DNA of 64,000 nucleotides from Chelonoidis abingdonii (lineage: Eukaryota; Chordata; Testudines; Testudinidae), in NCBI RefSeq assembly GCF_003597395.2, contig NC_133772.1, positions 139,056,876-139,120,875 on the forward strand. The letters are read 5' to 3'. Each line of letters begins with the position of its first letter. The first letter of the stretch is position 1. The translations under genes and the position numbers were made by a program. This document shows, in pieces, positions 45,285-56,654 of the stretch. The notes under the pieces are model-generated. The model did not search any database. It saw only the letters and a program-made list of their open reading frames with translations, and was not told the DNA's origin.

Positions 45285-46030
45285 ATCAGAGAGTCATAGG
45301 ACTGGAAGGGACCTTGAGAGGTCATCTAGTCTGGTCCCCTGCACTCATCGCAGGACTCAGTATTATCTAGACCATTCCTGGCAGGTGTTTCTTTTAAAAA
45401 TCCCCAATAATGGAGATTCCACAATCTCCCTAGGCCATTTATTTCAGTGCTTAACTACTCTGACAGTTAGGAAGATTTTCCTCATGTCCAACCTAAACCA
45501 CCCTTGATGCAATTTAAGCTCATTGCTTCTTGTCATGTACTCAGTGGTTAAAGAACAATTATTCTTCCTTCTCCTTTTAACAATCTTTTTACGTACTTGA
45601 AAACTGTAATCATGTCCCCTCTCAGTCTTCTCTTTTCCAAACTATACAAACTGAATTCTTTTAGCCTTCCCTCATAGGTCATGTTTTCTAGACCTTCAGT
45701 CATTTTTGTTGCTCTTCTCTGGACTTTCTCCAATTTGTCCACATCCTTCCTGAAATGTGGCACCCAGAACTGAACACAATACTCCAGTTGAGGCCCAATT
45801 AGTGCAAAGTAGAGTAGAAGAATTACTTTTTGTGTCTTCCTTACAACACTCCTGCTAATACATCCCAGAATGATGTTTGCTTTTTTTGCAACGGCCTTAC
45901 ACTGTTGACTCATATTTAGCTTCTGATCCACAATGACCCCCAGATCCCTTTCTGCAGTACTCCTTCCTAGGCAGCCATTTCCCATTTTGTATGTGTGCTA
46001 TGGATTGTTCTTTCCTAAGTGGGGTTCTTT
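45285..46030 (-). mobile_element. CR1 LINE 3' part
   Basis: One long intact frame (145 codons, 45985 to 45548): [75 protein letters not shown]. Same subfamily as 42838. The 3' end is at about 45285, next to ATTATAGAATCAGAGAGTCA. The continuous frame suggests a fairly recent copy. Confidence 0.92.
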
Positions 46031-46689
46031 GCATTGAACCCATATCAGCACTCACTCCACAGAGCAATGGATACTCCTGGGGGCTCATGTGTGGAGCAGG
46101 ACTCGTACTTCCAGGAGCAATGTGCAGGCTCTAGCGGAAGGCGCAGAAGGCTACGAGTCAGTATGTGCTGTTACCTCCAGCAGGCATACCATGCAGTTCT
46201 GGCTGAGTCACTTCACCTCTATACAGTGGGGATTTCTCAGATTCCCCACCTCTGTGGTAAAGGGTAACGTTTTGGGGATCACCTAGTCTGCTAAGGGGTT
46301 CTGTCACCAGCTGCTCTGTAACCTGGGGTCCCTTAAAGCTGTGCTGCGATGGCTCAGAACCCTGACTCCAGGAGCCAGCCCACAAGCATAAAGGTCTCCA
46401 CCTGACTTTCCAGGCTAATTACTCCTTTCAGGGTGACCTCAACAGCCCTTCCAGTCCCGAGTCTCCCCAAATCCATTCACTCCGAGTTCTTTAACTACCA
46501 GACACTTGGACTTTTCCTTCTGGTTCTTCACCCTGAAGGCGTGAAACCAGCCCCACAGACACCAACTTGTTTTGCCAAACACACCCCACACAGTTTGTAC
46601 ATGAATCTTTGCTAGGGGTAAAAACACACAACATGTTTATTTAATGGAAAAAACCACAGATTCAAAGATGGAAAACTGAGAGATGGGGT
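46031..46689. other. Unassigned spacer
   Basis: No recognised gene or repeat; short frames only. Confidence 0.4.
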
Positions 46690-46996
46690 ATTCTCCCCAC
46701 ACTATGCTAGGGAGGGCTAATGAGGCTGAGAAGGGGCCACTGAAGTAGGTAGGCCACACCTGAGGGGAATTAGATGGCCTACCTGACCTCAGACTGATGA
46801 TGGAACCCAGTTGAGCAGGAACAGGCAGAGCTGGGATAAAGCCAGGAGGTCGGCAGCAGAAAGGGACTGCAGGGAGGGAGCCTGCAGCCACTCTCTGGGC
46901 ACTAGAGAGGGAAAGGAGGAAACCGAGAGGGAGAGTAGAAACTCTGGGGACCCAGGCCCTGGAGGAAGGGTTTAGCCAGAAGGGTTGAATGGAAGC
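46690..46996 (+). mobile_element. Possible LTR fragment
   Basis: GGGGAATTAGATGGCCTACC, GGGATAAAGCCAGGAGG (TATA-like) and GGACTGCAGGGAGGGAGCC resemble the promoter/R region of LTR-C at 55944. No ends found. Low confidence. Confidence 0.35.
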
Positions 46997-47075
46997 CTGA
47001 TAGAGGTGACCTTTCAAGGTACCTTCCAGTTCTAGGAGATAGGTATATCTCCAATTATTATTAAATTAAAAGGTG
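46997..47075 (+). mobile_element. SINE 3' tail
   Basis: GATAGAGGTGACCTTTCAAG, CCTTCCAGTTCTAGGAGATA and CTCCAATTATTATTAAATTAAAA match the 3' end of the SINE family at 36601. Confidence 0.7.
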
Positions 47076-47209
47076 GATCAGAAAAAGTCTCATTGTAATA
47101 GGGTCGGCACCCACTGATCATGAGCGTCACCTTTTCTTCTGCTGATATACCTGCAGTCACCGTCTTTTTTCAGGGTGGCACCTGTCTCTTGTGGGCAACC
47201 CCCTTTGGT

Positions 47210-48500
47210 TGGTTAGGTGTAAGCAATAGGCCATAGAACTTCACTCAATTAATTCCTGTTTGAAACATCCAATCTGGATTTAAAAATAGCCAGTGATGGA
47301 TAATCTACCACAACCCTTGGTAAATGGTTCCAATTGTTAGTTACCCTCACTATTAAATATTTGTATCTTATTTCATATCTGAATTTATCTATCTTTAACT
47401 TCCAACCACTGGAGCTTGTTATACCTTTATCTATTGGACTGGAGAGGCCATTATTAAATTTATGTTCTCCAGGTGAGTATTTATAGACTAATTAAGCCAC
47501 CTCTTAACCTTCTTTTTGTTAAGCTAAAGAGATTAAGCTCCTTGATTCTGTCACTAGAAAGCAGGTTTTCCAATCATTTCATCATTCCCATGGCTTTTCT
47601 CTCAACCCTCTCCAATTTCTCAACATCCTTCTTGAGTTGTGGGCACCAGAACTGGATACAGTATGCCAGCAGTAGTCACACCAGTGCCAAATGCAGAGGT
47701 AAAATAACCTCTCTGCTCCAACTTGATATTATCCTGTTTGTGCATCCCAGGATTACATTAGCCCTTTTGGACACATACTGGGAGCTCATGTTCACATGAT
47801 TATCCACCATGACCCTAAATCTTTTTCAGAGTCACGGCTTCCCAGAATAGAGTCACCCATCATGTAAGTATGGTCTGTGTTCTTTGGTCCAAGATTTATT
47901 CATTTATATTTGGCCATACTAAAACTCATATTGCTTGCTTGCACCCAATTAACCAAGCAATCAAGATCACACTCTATTAGTGACGTCCTCTTTGTTATTT
48001 TTCACATCCCCTATCCTTGTGTCATCTTCAAACTTTATCAGTGATAATTTTGTTTTCTTCCAGGTCACTGATAAAAGCATTAAACAGTGTACGGCCAAGA
48101 ACTGATCCCTGCAGGACACCATTCAAAGCACACCCATTCAATGACGATTTCCCATTCACAATTACATTTTGAGACCTATCAGTTAGCCACTTTTAATCCA
48201 TTTAATATGCGTCATATTGATTGTTTATTATTCTAGTTTTTAATCAGTGTAGTGCAATAGCAAGTCTTTAAAAAGTCTAAATATATTACCTGACAACTAT
48301 TGCCTTTATTTTCCAAACTTGCAATCTGTTCAGCAAAGGTCAGATTAGTTTGACAGGATCAATTTTCCATGAGTTCATTTCAGTGGGAATTAATTATATT
48401 ACCCTTCTGTGATATATTTTTATCAATCAACTCCTGTATCAGCAGTTCCATTATTTTTCCCGAGATCAATGTCAGCTATGATTATCTGGATCAAGTCCCA
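47210..48500 (-). mobile_element. Old CR1 LINE
   Basis: Reverse-oriented CR1 text through the C-terminal and RT parts: CTCTCCAATTTCTCAACATC, GTATGGTCTGTGTTCTTTGG, GTCATCTTCAAACTTTATCA (the FADDT-side region in reverse) and CTGATCCCTGCAGGACACC. No frame over about 60 codons survives on the minus strand, so this copy is older than those at 42.8 and 45.3 kb. Confidence 0.8.
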
Positions 48501-49609
48501 AATGTTCTGCACATATATATGATGAGAGGCATCAGAGAGCTCAAATGGAAGTGACAATATCTGCGAAAACACATGAAACACGGAGCAAATAGGCTAAAAC
48601 TGACAACCCAGAAGGCTCACCACTATGCTTTGGGGAACCACACCACATCACTGGAGTGTAAGCAGAACTCTGATTTCAATGTGTTCTCTGCCTACATCTG
48701 ATGGGACACCGTGTCTCCAAAAGGCTGCAGGTACAACTCTAAATTCTGCCAATATGTACCATCCAATGACAATAACACCCATCAACATTTACTTGCTACC
48801 TTGGCTTGTCAAGTGTTTCATATATCCCATGGGATGGAAGAAGTAGAGGAAAGGCATTTACTGTGCCTTGACATAAGAGAAGAATGTGAAACTAGCTTAG
48901 TTCCTGAAGTGAGCTTTCCTGGGCTGCAAAGCACCTGGAGGCTGTGTGTCACCTTAGGCAACACTCACCCAGGTTAGAAATCAAGAACCTGTTTCTCCCC
49001 CAGTCCTGCTCAGGTAAGTGGGGAGTAGCTCGATGGAGGTGAGCTACTTGAGAACTAGAGGCAGGAAGGAGTCCCACTCTCAAGTCCTTCCAGAGCAATA
49101 GTCTGTCTCATTTCTGCAAGTGCCCTTGAGAGTCCCAGTCTAGTAAAAATAAATTACATCATAAATAAGTAATGCCTGCAGCCAGAACCCATTCTCCTGT
49201 GTGAAAGTGACTGGTTCCTCACTTCCTAATGTTAGGGTGCTGAATGCCAACCACCTCTTGCTGCACACACTAGGAACAGAGAAAGCATGGTTTGTTAACA
49301 AGTGCTGGAGAAGTACAGATTTGCTGGTTTACTTTAATGATGAGCCATAAGCCTGTGGAAGTATGGGAATTTAGTATTATCTTTTTAGCTTCAGGTGCTG
49401 TAGTTGATAGGGTTGTACTTTCAATAAAATAATATATAAACTTAGAAACAAAACCCTTGTGTTACTAGGGTCTTTTGATCCCTAATCACCTTAGGGTCCC
49501 TTGACAAGGGGGAAGGGCTAACTCATGGAGGATGGGTTTGAAAAGCCAAAACATAAGTGACCAGAAGAGCCAGCAAACAGGAGCAGCAAATGGGAGTTTG
49601 GTGAGGGAG
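48501..49609. other. Unassigned spacer, possibly retroelement internal DNA at its end
   Basis: 48501-49400 shows nothing. 49450-49609 (CCTAATCACCTTAGGGTCCC ... TGGGAGTTTGGTGAGGGAG) ends in a purine-rich tract right before LTR-D, which could be a polypurine tract, but no coding remnant supports this. Confidence 0.35.
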
Positions 49610-49849
49610 TGTAGCAAGGCGGTGGGATACCCCACAGCCTCACTGAGGGACAAACCTCCCCTAGCACCAGCGTGGGTGGAGCCACGGGGTCCTGTGCCCA
49701 CCCCTCAGAGAGCCGGAAGTATAAAGGCTCGCTGGCTGAGCTCAGTGGAGGCCCAGTCACCAGAGAGGCCACACGTCTGTGACCGAGCTCCCGCTGGGGA
49801 GACAGCAGAAGGTCGAGGTCGGCCTGACGTCGCACCAGGCTGGCCAAGC

Positions 49850-50340
49850 CTACCCCTCGCTCACTACCGCGGGGAGGCCTGGCCAAGCCTACCTCGCTCC
49901 CGCTACCCAGAGGAGGAGCCGAGCCTGCCGCTTGCCCGCTACCTTGAGGAGGAGCTGAGCCTGCCGCTTGCCCGCTACCCCGAGGAGGAGCCAAGTCTGC
50001 CACTTGCCTACTACCCCGAGAAGGAGCCAAGCCTGCCGCTTGCCCGCTACCCCGAGAAGGAGCCAAGCCTGCCGCTTGCCCGCTACCTTGAGGAGGAGCC
50101 GAGCCTGCCGCTTGCCCGCTACCTTGAGGAGGAGCCGAGCCTGCCGCTTGCCCGCTACCTTGAGGAGGAGCCAAGCCTGCCGCTTGCCCGCTACCTTGAG
50201 GAGGAGCCAAGCCTGCCGCTTGCCCGCTACCCCGAGGAGGAGCCAAGCCTGCCGCTTGCCCAGTACCCCGAGAAGGAGCCAAGCCTGCCGCTTGCCCAGT
50301 ACCCCGAGAAGGAGCCAAGCTTGCCGTTCACCACTTACCC
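49850..50340 (+). repeat. 36-bp minisatellite, about 13-14 units
   Basis: The word CTTGCCCGCTACC recurs every 36 bp from 49931 to 50327, with two diverged units before it. Because 36 is a multiple of three and the unit has no stop in several frames, frames of 321 and 215 codons (plus) and 266 codons (minus) all run through it. In the longest, each unit reads EEEPSLPLARYP. Openness in three frames at once argues that this is not coding. Confidence 0.95.
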
Positions 50341-50629
50341 CGAGGAACCGATGGTATTCGAGACTGCTGGTGACGCCTCGACGACTCAGGTACCTGACAA
50401 GGGGGAGAGTGGAAGTAGCCCGGGGGCAGCCGACCCCAGTCTGGCTGCAGCACTGCCAGAACCCATGTCAGTGTGTTGCGGCCAGGATCCCCACTGACAG
50501 CAGCGACTCCCCACAGCTGCTAGGGCCCTGGGCTGGGACGCAGTGGAGTGGGTGGGCCTGCGTCCCCCCTGCCACCCTTCCAAGGGTGGCAGACTCCCCC
50601 TTTTCCCTGTCCTGAGGAGGCCCAAACCT

Positions 50630-50800
50630 GCTATTGCTGCTCAGCCCTGCCTGAGGGCCTGAGCATACAGACCCCGAGTTTGTTGCCCCGCCCTGACTCA
50701 GGGCTGGGCTTACGATTATTGCTGCTCAGCCTTGCCCGAGGGCCTGAGCTTTTGGACTCAACATCGGTTGTTCCGCCCCGACTGAGGACTGGGCGGGAGA
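50630..50800 (+). repeat. 85-bp tandem duplication
   Basis: TATTGCTGCTCAGCCCTGCC at 50632 and TATTGCTGCTCAGCCTTGCC at 50717, with the following GAGGGCCTGAGC and CGCCCNGACT blocks in the same order. Two units, about 85% identical. Confidence 0.85.
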
Positions 50801-51098
50801 CTATTGGAAGTGAGGCGGTGAGATATCCCACAGCCTTGCTGAGGGACAAACTGCGGCCACCACCCCCCACACACACACCAACCCCCTTGCAAGAGTAAAG
50901 AGATTGCAGGCAGGAGTCCAGCACAGAGTGGGGGCTACGCAGTTTATTGCACCCAATGCAGCATATGTGATTACCTGCCCTGTGGGCGGGTGTCATGTGT
51001 GTGCATTCGATTCAAGGAGCTCCTGGTCTTCAGAGACCGTGTACAGTCTTTGAAGCCCAGGTTGGCTGAGTTAGGGGAGCTGAGGGAGACAGAGAGGT

Positions 51099-52054
51099 TG
51101 TCATGGTATAATCCCTCAGTCTGAACGTTAGAGTCCAAAAGATGGAGTATCAGCATAAATTCCTCTAAGCTTAATTACCAGCTTAGATCTGATAGGCTGC
51201 CACCACCCAAAAGTATAGCGGTTTGGGGCACTCTGGTCTCCCCCAAAACCTTCCCTGGGGACCCTAAGAACCAAATTCCTTGAGTCTCACAACAAAGGGG
51301 AATAAACCATTTCCCTTCCCCCTCCTTTTTTTCCTCCCAGCTTTTTCCTGCCCTGGGTACACTAGGAGATCACCGTGATTCAAACTCCTTGAATCACCAC
51401 ACAGAGAGGAATGTTACCTCTCCCCCTCCTCTTTTCCCCTCACCCAGAGGCAATACAGATTCAAGCTCCGTGAATCTAAAACAAAGAGGAAATTCACCTT
51501 TCCCCCTCCTCCTCTCTTTCCCTTCTCCCACCAATTCCCTGGTGAGTACAGACTCAGTTCCTCTTATCCTTAACAAGGGGAAAAAATCACTCCGGTCTCT
51601 AAAAAAGAAAAGCTTTTAATAAAAGAAATAAAAAGTAAAAATTATCTCTGTAAATCAAGATGGAATATTATAGAGTCTTTCAGCTATAGACACCAGAGAG
51701 AAAAACTCCCCCCCAGCACAAATACAAATTAGAATCCTTCAGCAAAATACACATTTGCAAATAAAGAAAACAATCAAAAAGACTAGAACTGCCTTTATCC
51801 TGGTACTTACTAAAATTAGAACAGAAGAGATTTTTTCAGAAAGATTGGAGGAATCTGCTTGCATGTCTGGTCCCTCTCAGAACCCAGAGAGAACACAGAC
51901 CAAGAAGAAAGAGCACAAACAAAGGCTTCCCTCCACCCAGATTGGAAAGTATCTTGTCTCCTGATTGGTCCTCTGGTCAGGTGTTCCAGGTTCACTGTTT
52001 GTTAACCCCTTACAGGTAAAAGAGACATTAACCCTTAACTATCTGTTTATGACA
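51099..52054 (-). mobile_element. Solo LTR-A inside CR1 ORF1
   Basis: From TGTCATGGTATAATCC to TTTATGACA on the plus strand, flanked by GAGGT (51094-51098) and GAAGT (52055-52059). CR1 text continues across when it is removed. At 956 bp this is the longest copy and shows both ends of the family (TGTCAT...ATGACA). Confidence 0.9.
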
Positions 52055-53553
52055 GAAGTACATAGAGGAGACTTTCTGGGATACAATAGAACAGACCCAC
52101 CCCTGGTCTGACAGCCTCTGTGCTGTTGAGGAGGAGGAAAGTCCCAGGGCAGGAGAACATCTAACTGGAGCAGAGGAAAATGATCACATAGTCGGGACCC
52201 TCCTTCCAGATGATATTGTGGTTTCCTCTCATGCTGCGGATACCTCTCCAGGGGAGGGAACTCCAGTTATTGGGAAGAGACAGGTATTAGTAATGGGGGA
52301 TTTGATCATTAGAAACATAGATAACTGTGTTTGTGATGACTGGGAGAACAACGTGGTGACTGCCTGCCTGATGCGAAGGTTGTGGATCTCTCGAGACACC
52401 TACACAGACTTATGCGCAGTGCTGGGGAGGAGTTGTGGTACATATAGTTACCAGTGACATAGGAAGGGATAGGAGAGAGGTCCTGGAGGCCAAATTTAGG
52501 CAGTTAGGTAAGAGATTGAAGTCCAGGACTTCTATGGTAGATTCTCTGAAATGCTTCCAGTTCCATGAGCAGGGCCAGTTAGACAGGCAGAACTGCAGGG
52601 TCTCAATGCATGGATGAGATGATGGTATAGGGAGGGGGGGTTTAGATTTATTAGGAACTGGGGGACCTTGGGGGAAAGAAGGAGCCTATACAGGAAGGAT
52701 GAGCTCCACCTAAACAAAATGGAACCAGATTGTTGGCACTTACAATTAAAAAGGTCTTAGAGCAGTTTTTAAATTAAGGGCTGGGGGAAAGCTGACAGGT
52801 GTGGAGGAGGACATGGTTCAGATAGAGACATCCCTTAGGAGAGGATTTATTAAAGGGAACTCTCCTTAATCCTAGTTCAGAGGACAGGATAGAAGTTGAT
52901 AAAGTGCAAGTAGGAACTAACGAGAAACAGTCAAACAAAAGAGTCCCATTCAATTACATCCCATGTAGCTGACAACTAAATATTGAAACATTTTGTAAGT
53001 ATTTGTATACAAATGGTAGAAGTCTTTGACAAGGTTCCTCACCAAAGGTTCATAACCAAAGTAAGTTATCATGGGATAAGAGGGAAAGTCCTCTGATGGA
53101 TCAGTAACTGGTTAAAAGATGTGTGTGTTGAGGAGCAAGGATTGGAATAAATGACCAGTTTATGGAATAAATGACCAGTGCTGTTCAACATATTCATAGA
53201 TGATCTGAAAAAGGGGTAGTCAGTGAGGTTGCAAAGTTTGAAGACAATTTAAAATTACTCAAGTTAGTTAAGTCCTAAGCTGACTGCAAAGAGTTATAAA
53301 GGCATCTCACAGAACTGGGAGACTGGGCAACAAAATGGCAGGTGAAATTCAATGTGATAAATGGAAAGCAATGTACACTGGAAAACATAATCCCAACTAC
53401 ACATATAAAACGATAGAGTCTAAATTAGCTGTTATCTCCCAACAAAGAAATCTTGCTGTTATCGTGGCTAGTTCTCTGAAAACATCCACCCACGGTGCAT
53501 TGGCAGTTAAAAAAGCAAACAGAATGTTAGGAACTGTTAGGAAGGGGCTAGAT

Positions 53554-53862
53554 CAGGGGTAAGCAACCTATGGCATGGGGCCGAAGGCGGCACATGAGCT
53601 GATTTTCAGCCACACTCTCACTGCCCGGGTCTGGCCACCCGTCCAGGGGGCTCTGCATTTTAATTTAATTTTAAATGAAGCTTCTTAAACATTTTAAAAA
53701 GGTTATTTACCTTATTTACAACAACAATTTAGTTATATATTATAGACTTATAGAAAGAGACCTTCTACAAACATTAAAATGTATTACTGGCACACGAAAC
53801 CTTAAATTAGAGTGAATAAATTAAGATTCAGCAGACCACTTCTGAAAGGTTGCCAACCCCTG
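53554..53862 (+). mobile_element. hAT MITE with 8-bp TSD inside CR1
   Basis: 309 bp from CAGGGGTAAGCAACCTATGG to the reverse of CAGGGGTTGGCAACCTTTCA. Flanks GGCTAGAT (53546-53553) and GGCTAAAT (53863-53870). A Charlie-like hAT end; no transposase. CR1 text resumes exactly after it. Confidence 0.93.
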
Positions 53863-54532
53863 GGCTAAATAATAAAACAGAAAATATAATCCCACTGCAT
53901 AAATCCATGGGCTGCCCACACCTTGAATACTGTGTGCAGTTTTGTTTACCCGATCTCTAAAAAAGATGTATTAGAATTGGAAAAAATAAAGAGAAGGGCA
54001 ACCAAAAAGACTAGGGGTATGGAACAGCTTCCATATAAGGAGAAATTAGAGACTGGACTGTTCAATTTAAAAAAGAGATAACTAAGGGGGAGAAAGCAGA
54101 TAAGGAAATATTCTTTGCCTCCTTCATATAACACAAGAACCAGGGTTCACCCAATGAAATTAATAGGAAGCATGTTTAAAACAAACAAAAGGAAGTACTT
54201 CTGCACACAACACCCAGTCAACCTGTGGAACTCATTGCCAGGAGATGTCATGAAGGCCAAAAGTATAACTGGATTCAAAAAAAGGTTAGGTGAGTTCATG
54301 GAGGATAGGTCCATCAGCAACTTTTAGCTCAGATAGTCAGATATACAACCCCATACTCTGGGTGTCCCTAAGTATCTGACTGACAGAAGTTGGGATGACA
54401 GGGGATGGATCACTCGATAATTGCCCTGTTCTATTCATTCCCTCTGAAGAATCTGGCATTGGCCACTGTTGGAAGACAGGATACTGGGCTAGAGGGACCT
54501 TTGGTCTGACCCAATATGGCCGCACTTATGTG

Positions 54533-55600
54533 TATGGCAATACGGTTTCTTCATAAGCTATGTGGAGATGTATTTCATACTCTTTGAATATTATTTGTTC
54601 TATAATATTTTACATGCCCATAAACACATAATAGGACCCCGTTCATCAGTCTAACTGAATCCATAATGAGCATTGTAACATGTTTATTGACCAGGAGATA
54701 AATAGGTGATTAGTTGCACTCAGCTCTGATTAATGGGACTGGTAAGTGAGCTATGTGCAATTTCCAGAACCCTTTTTAGAGATACTATAAATCACAGCAA
54801 CTTGTGAGTGACCTAATGGAACTGCAGCCAGACAAGACAAGAACTAATTTTAAAGAATGAACTGAATGTGAACCCTAAGATGCTGCTAAAGCTACATAGA
54901 TCAGGTGGCTGGCAAGGCCAGGGGCTGGGTTCACAGGAAGGCTGTGTGCGGTAGACACCTTCTCTGAGGGTTCTGCTCTATTAACCGGGTTTCTCACCCA
55001 CATGAGCACAGGTTCGGCCATATCCTCTTCCCGCCGCTTAGCTGTCTGTAAATGCCAGGCAACTGGGTTCCTTTCCCTGCCTCTGCTCAAACCTTGCCTT
55101 CCCCAGAGGGCTTGGCCAGCCCTTCTTTAGCCTCCGAGCTTGGTGATCCTTTGCTGCAGCCAGTGGCCTCAGCTGAAGGAGTCCCCTCTGGCTGGGAATG
55201 TGATGTCCTGCTTGGGTTTAACTCCCACATGCCTCTGCCATCTGGCTCACAGGGGTCTCCTCCAGGTGGCTGCATTGGTGTGTGGAACAACAAGGCTGCC
55301 TCCCCGGCACACCAGACAGCCTGGCACCAGAGAGCCTGTCTGCCCTGGCCCAGGGCCCTTCTCCCTGGCAGGGGTCAGTGTTTGGGGCCTGCCTGCCTGG
55401 CTACTTGCACCACATGGGGTTGGTGTTTGGGGCCCGCCTGCCTGACTACTCGCACCACATGAGGTCGGTGTTCGGAGCCTGCCTGCCTGACTACTCGCAC
55501 CACAAGGGGTTGGAGTTTGGGGCCTGCCTGGCTCCTCGCTCAAGTTTGGAGTTTGGGGCCTGCCCAGCAACTTGCCAGTGGAAGAAGCAGTTTCTGTGTG
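54533..55600. other. Unassigned, GC-rich in its second half
   Basis: No gene recognised. From about 55040 the sequence is GC-rich with several long overlapping frames and contains a 45-bp tandem repeat. It may be 5' DIRS sequence, but I cannot show this. Confidence 0.35.
55379..55560 (+). repeat. 45-bp tandem repeat, about 4 units
   Basis: TGTTTGGGGCCTGCCTGCCT starts at 55379, 55424, 55469 and 55514 (period 45), with a shorter last unit at 55550. Units include CTACTCGCACCACATGGGGT. The period is a multiple of three, so opposed long frames run through it. Confidence 0.93.
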
Positions 55601-55943
55601 TAAGCAAGGTCTGAATGAATGCTCCCCTGACACCTAGCTGGCAGGGAAAGAGCCTTGGGGGAAGAGCCGTCTACATCATCTGCACCGAAACCTGTCCCAT
55701 GGCCCCAAACACAGTGGCTGGCACCATGGTACCCACGGAACCCTTGGGGATTCACCCAGCCTTCCCAGACTGCCCGGTCAGTGTCAGGAGCCTCAGACAG
55801 ACCAGGAGCCTCGACATCCTGACCTGCTCCAGTGCTCAAGACTTCCGGGGGGAAGGACCCCACAGGTCCAGGAGGACCCAAGGGAGCAGCTTGTTGGGCC
55901 ACCAATGGTTGTTGAGGACCTCATGGTACCATCATTGTCCTTG

Positions 55944-56649
55944 TGTAGCAGGGTGGATCCCTGCTCCGGCCCTGAAGGAGTTAAAAACAGCCCAGGAAGG
56001 GGCTGTAGCTGGAGAAAGCAGCCTTTAGGCTGGGCTGACTGGGGAAGTGGCTGCAGCTGGGGCCATGCCCCAAACTGAGCCACAGGCCCTTATAAAAGGG
56101 CAGAGAAGCCAGGAGCCCAAACAGTCTCTCTCTGCGTTCAGAGAGAGAAGGGCCTGGCTGCTGGAAGCTGAGATAAGGTACCTAGGGTGAAGCAGGGCTG
56201 GGGAAAGGCAGAGGAGCTGGGGAGCTCCTGCCTGGAAAGCCCCAGGCTGCAGCCTAGAATTAAGCTAGGAGGTACTGGGGTTGTAGGGTACAACCCAGGG
56301 GTAGGCCAAGGCAGCAGGTCCAAACCCCTTTGCTGATGATGAGTGGCTGATACTGCAGTCTGCCCCAGGGCATTGGGCTAGACAGATGATGGCAGTAGCC
56401 CAAGACACTGGAAGCAAAGTGGGATAGAGGGTGGGGGTTCCCGGGAGGGAACCCCTAAGAGAAAGCGTGCTGCCAGGGGGCAGAACCCCACGTAAAAGGG
56501 GCACCGGGGTCCAGGGAGGGACACGGGGCCCGTAGCAGGAAACTAGGCGGATCACCGGCCGGGAGAGGGCGCTCCAGCTGCAAGTTTGAGCTAATTCCCA
56601 GGAGTGACCAGCAGGAGGCGCCGCGGGGGTGAGTGCCACCCCGTTTACA
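55944..56649 (+). mobile_element. Solo LTR-C with perfect 5-bp TSD inside DIRS Gag
   Basis: TGTAGCAGGGTGGATCCCTG to CCACCCCGTTTACA, with CCTTG at 55939-55943 and 56650-56654. TATAAAAGGG at 56091 is a good TATA box. Removing it joins ATCATTGTCCTTG to TCATCGCCTGATGAGG, an uninterrupted DIRS reading. 706 bp, no internal region. Confidence 0.92.
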
Positions 56650-56654
56650 CCTTG

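Larger units (their letters stand above)
49610..50855 (+). mobile_element. LTR-D-like unit with TATA box and minisatellite
   Basis: Starts TGTAGCAAGGCGGTGGGATA and carries a TATAAAGG at 49720. The first 45 bases recur at about 50804-50852 (AGGCGGTGAGATATCCCACA), so two starts of one LTR-like unit are 1.2 kb apart. Between them lie a 36-bp minisatellite and an 85-bp tandem pair. TG start and promoter layout suggest an LTR; no 3' end or TSD confirmed. Confidence 0.5.
50885..54532 (+). mobile_element. CR1 LINE with ORF1, internally deleted, hit twice
   Basis: The most complete CR1 here. 50910-51098 and 52055-52900 hold ORF1: ALWAGVMCVHSIQ-type text, then an esterase-like (SGNH) domain with VLVMGDLIIRN, DIGRDRREVLEAKFRQLGKR and later KDELHLNKM. 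The usual GDS nucleophile is GDL (Leu codon 52302-52304). At about 53028 it jumps from EN-side text to RT text (TTTGACAAGGTTCCTCACC), so most of the endonuclease and RT start are missing. The RT palm box reads FEDNLKLL. It ends GACCCAATATGGCCGCACTT at 54532. LTR-A (51099-52054) and a hAT MITE (53554-53862) interrupt it. Confidence 0.88.

Noticed and set aside
49850..50340. CRISPR-like array because of regular spacing
   Set aside because: Units are contiguous without spacers; vertebrate minisatellite.
49532..50497. 321-codon frame with repeated dodecapeptides as a possible gene
   Set aside because: Openness comes from a 36-bp minisatellite with no stops; other frames and the opposite strand are open too, and an LTR-like promoter and start surround it.
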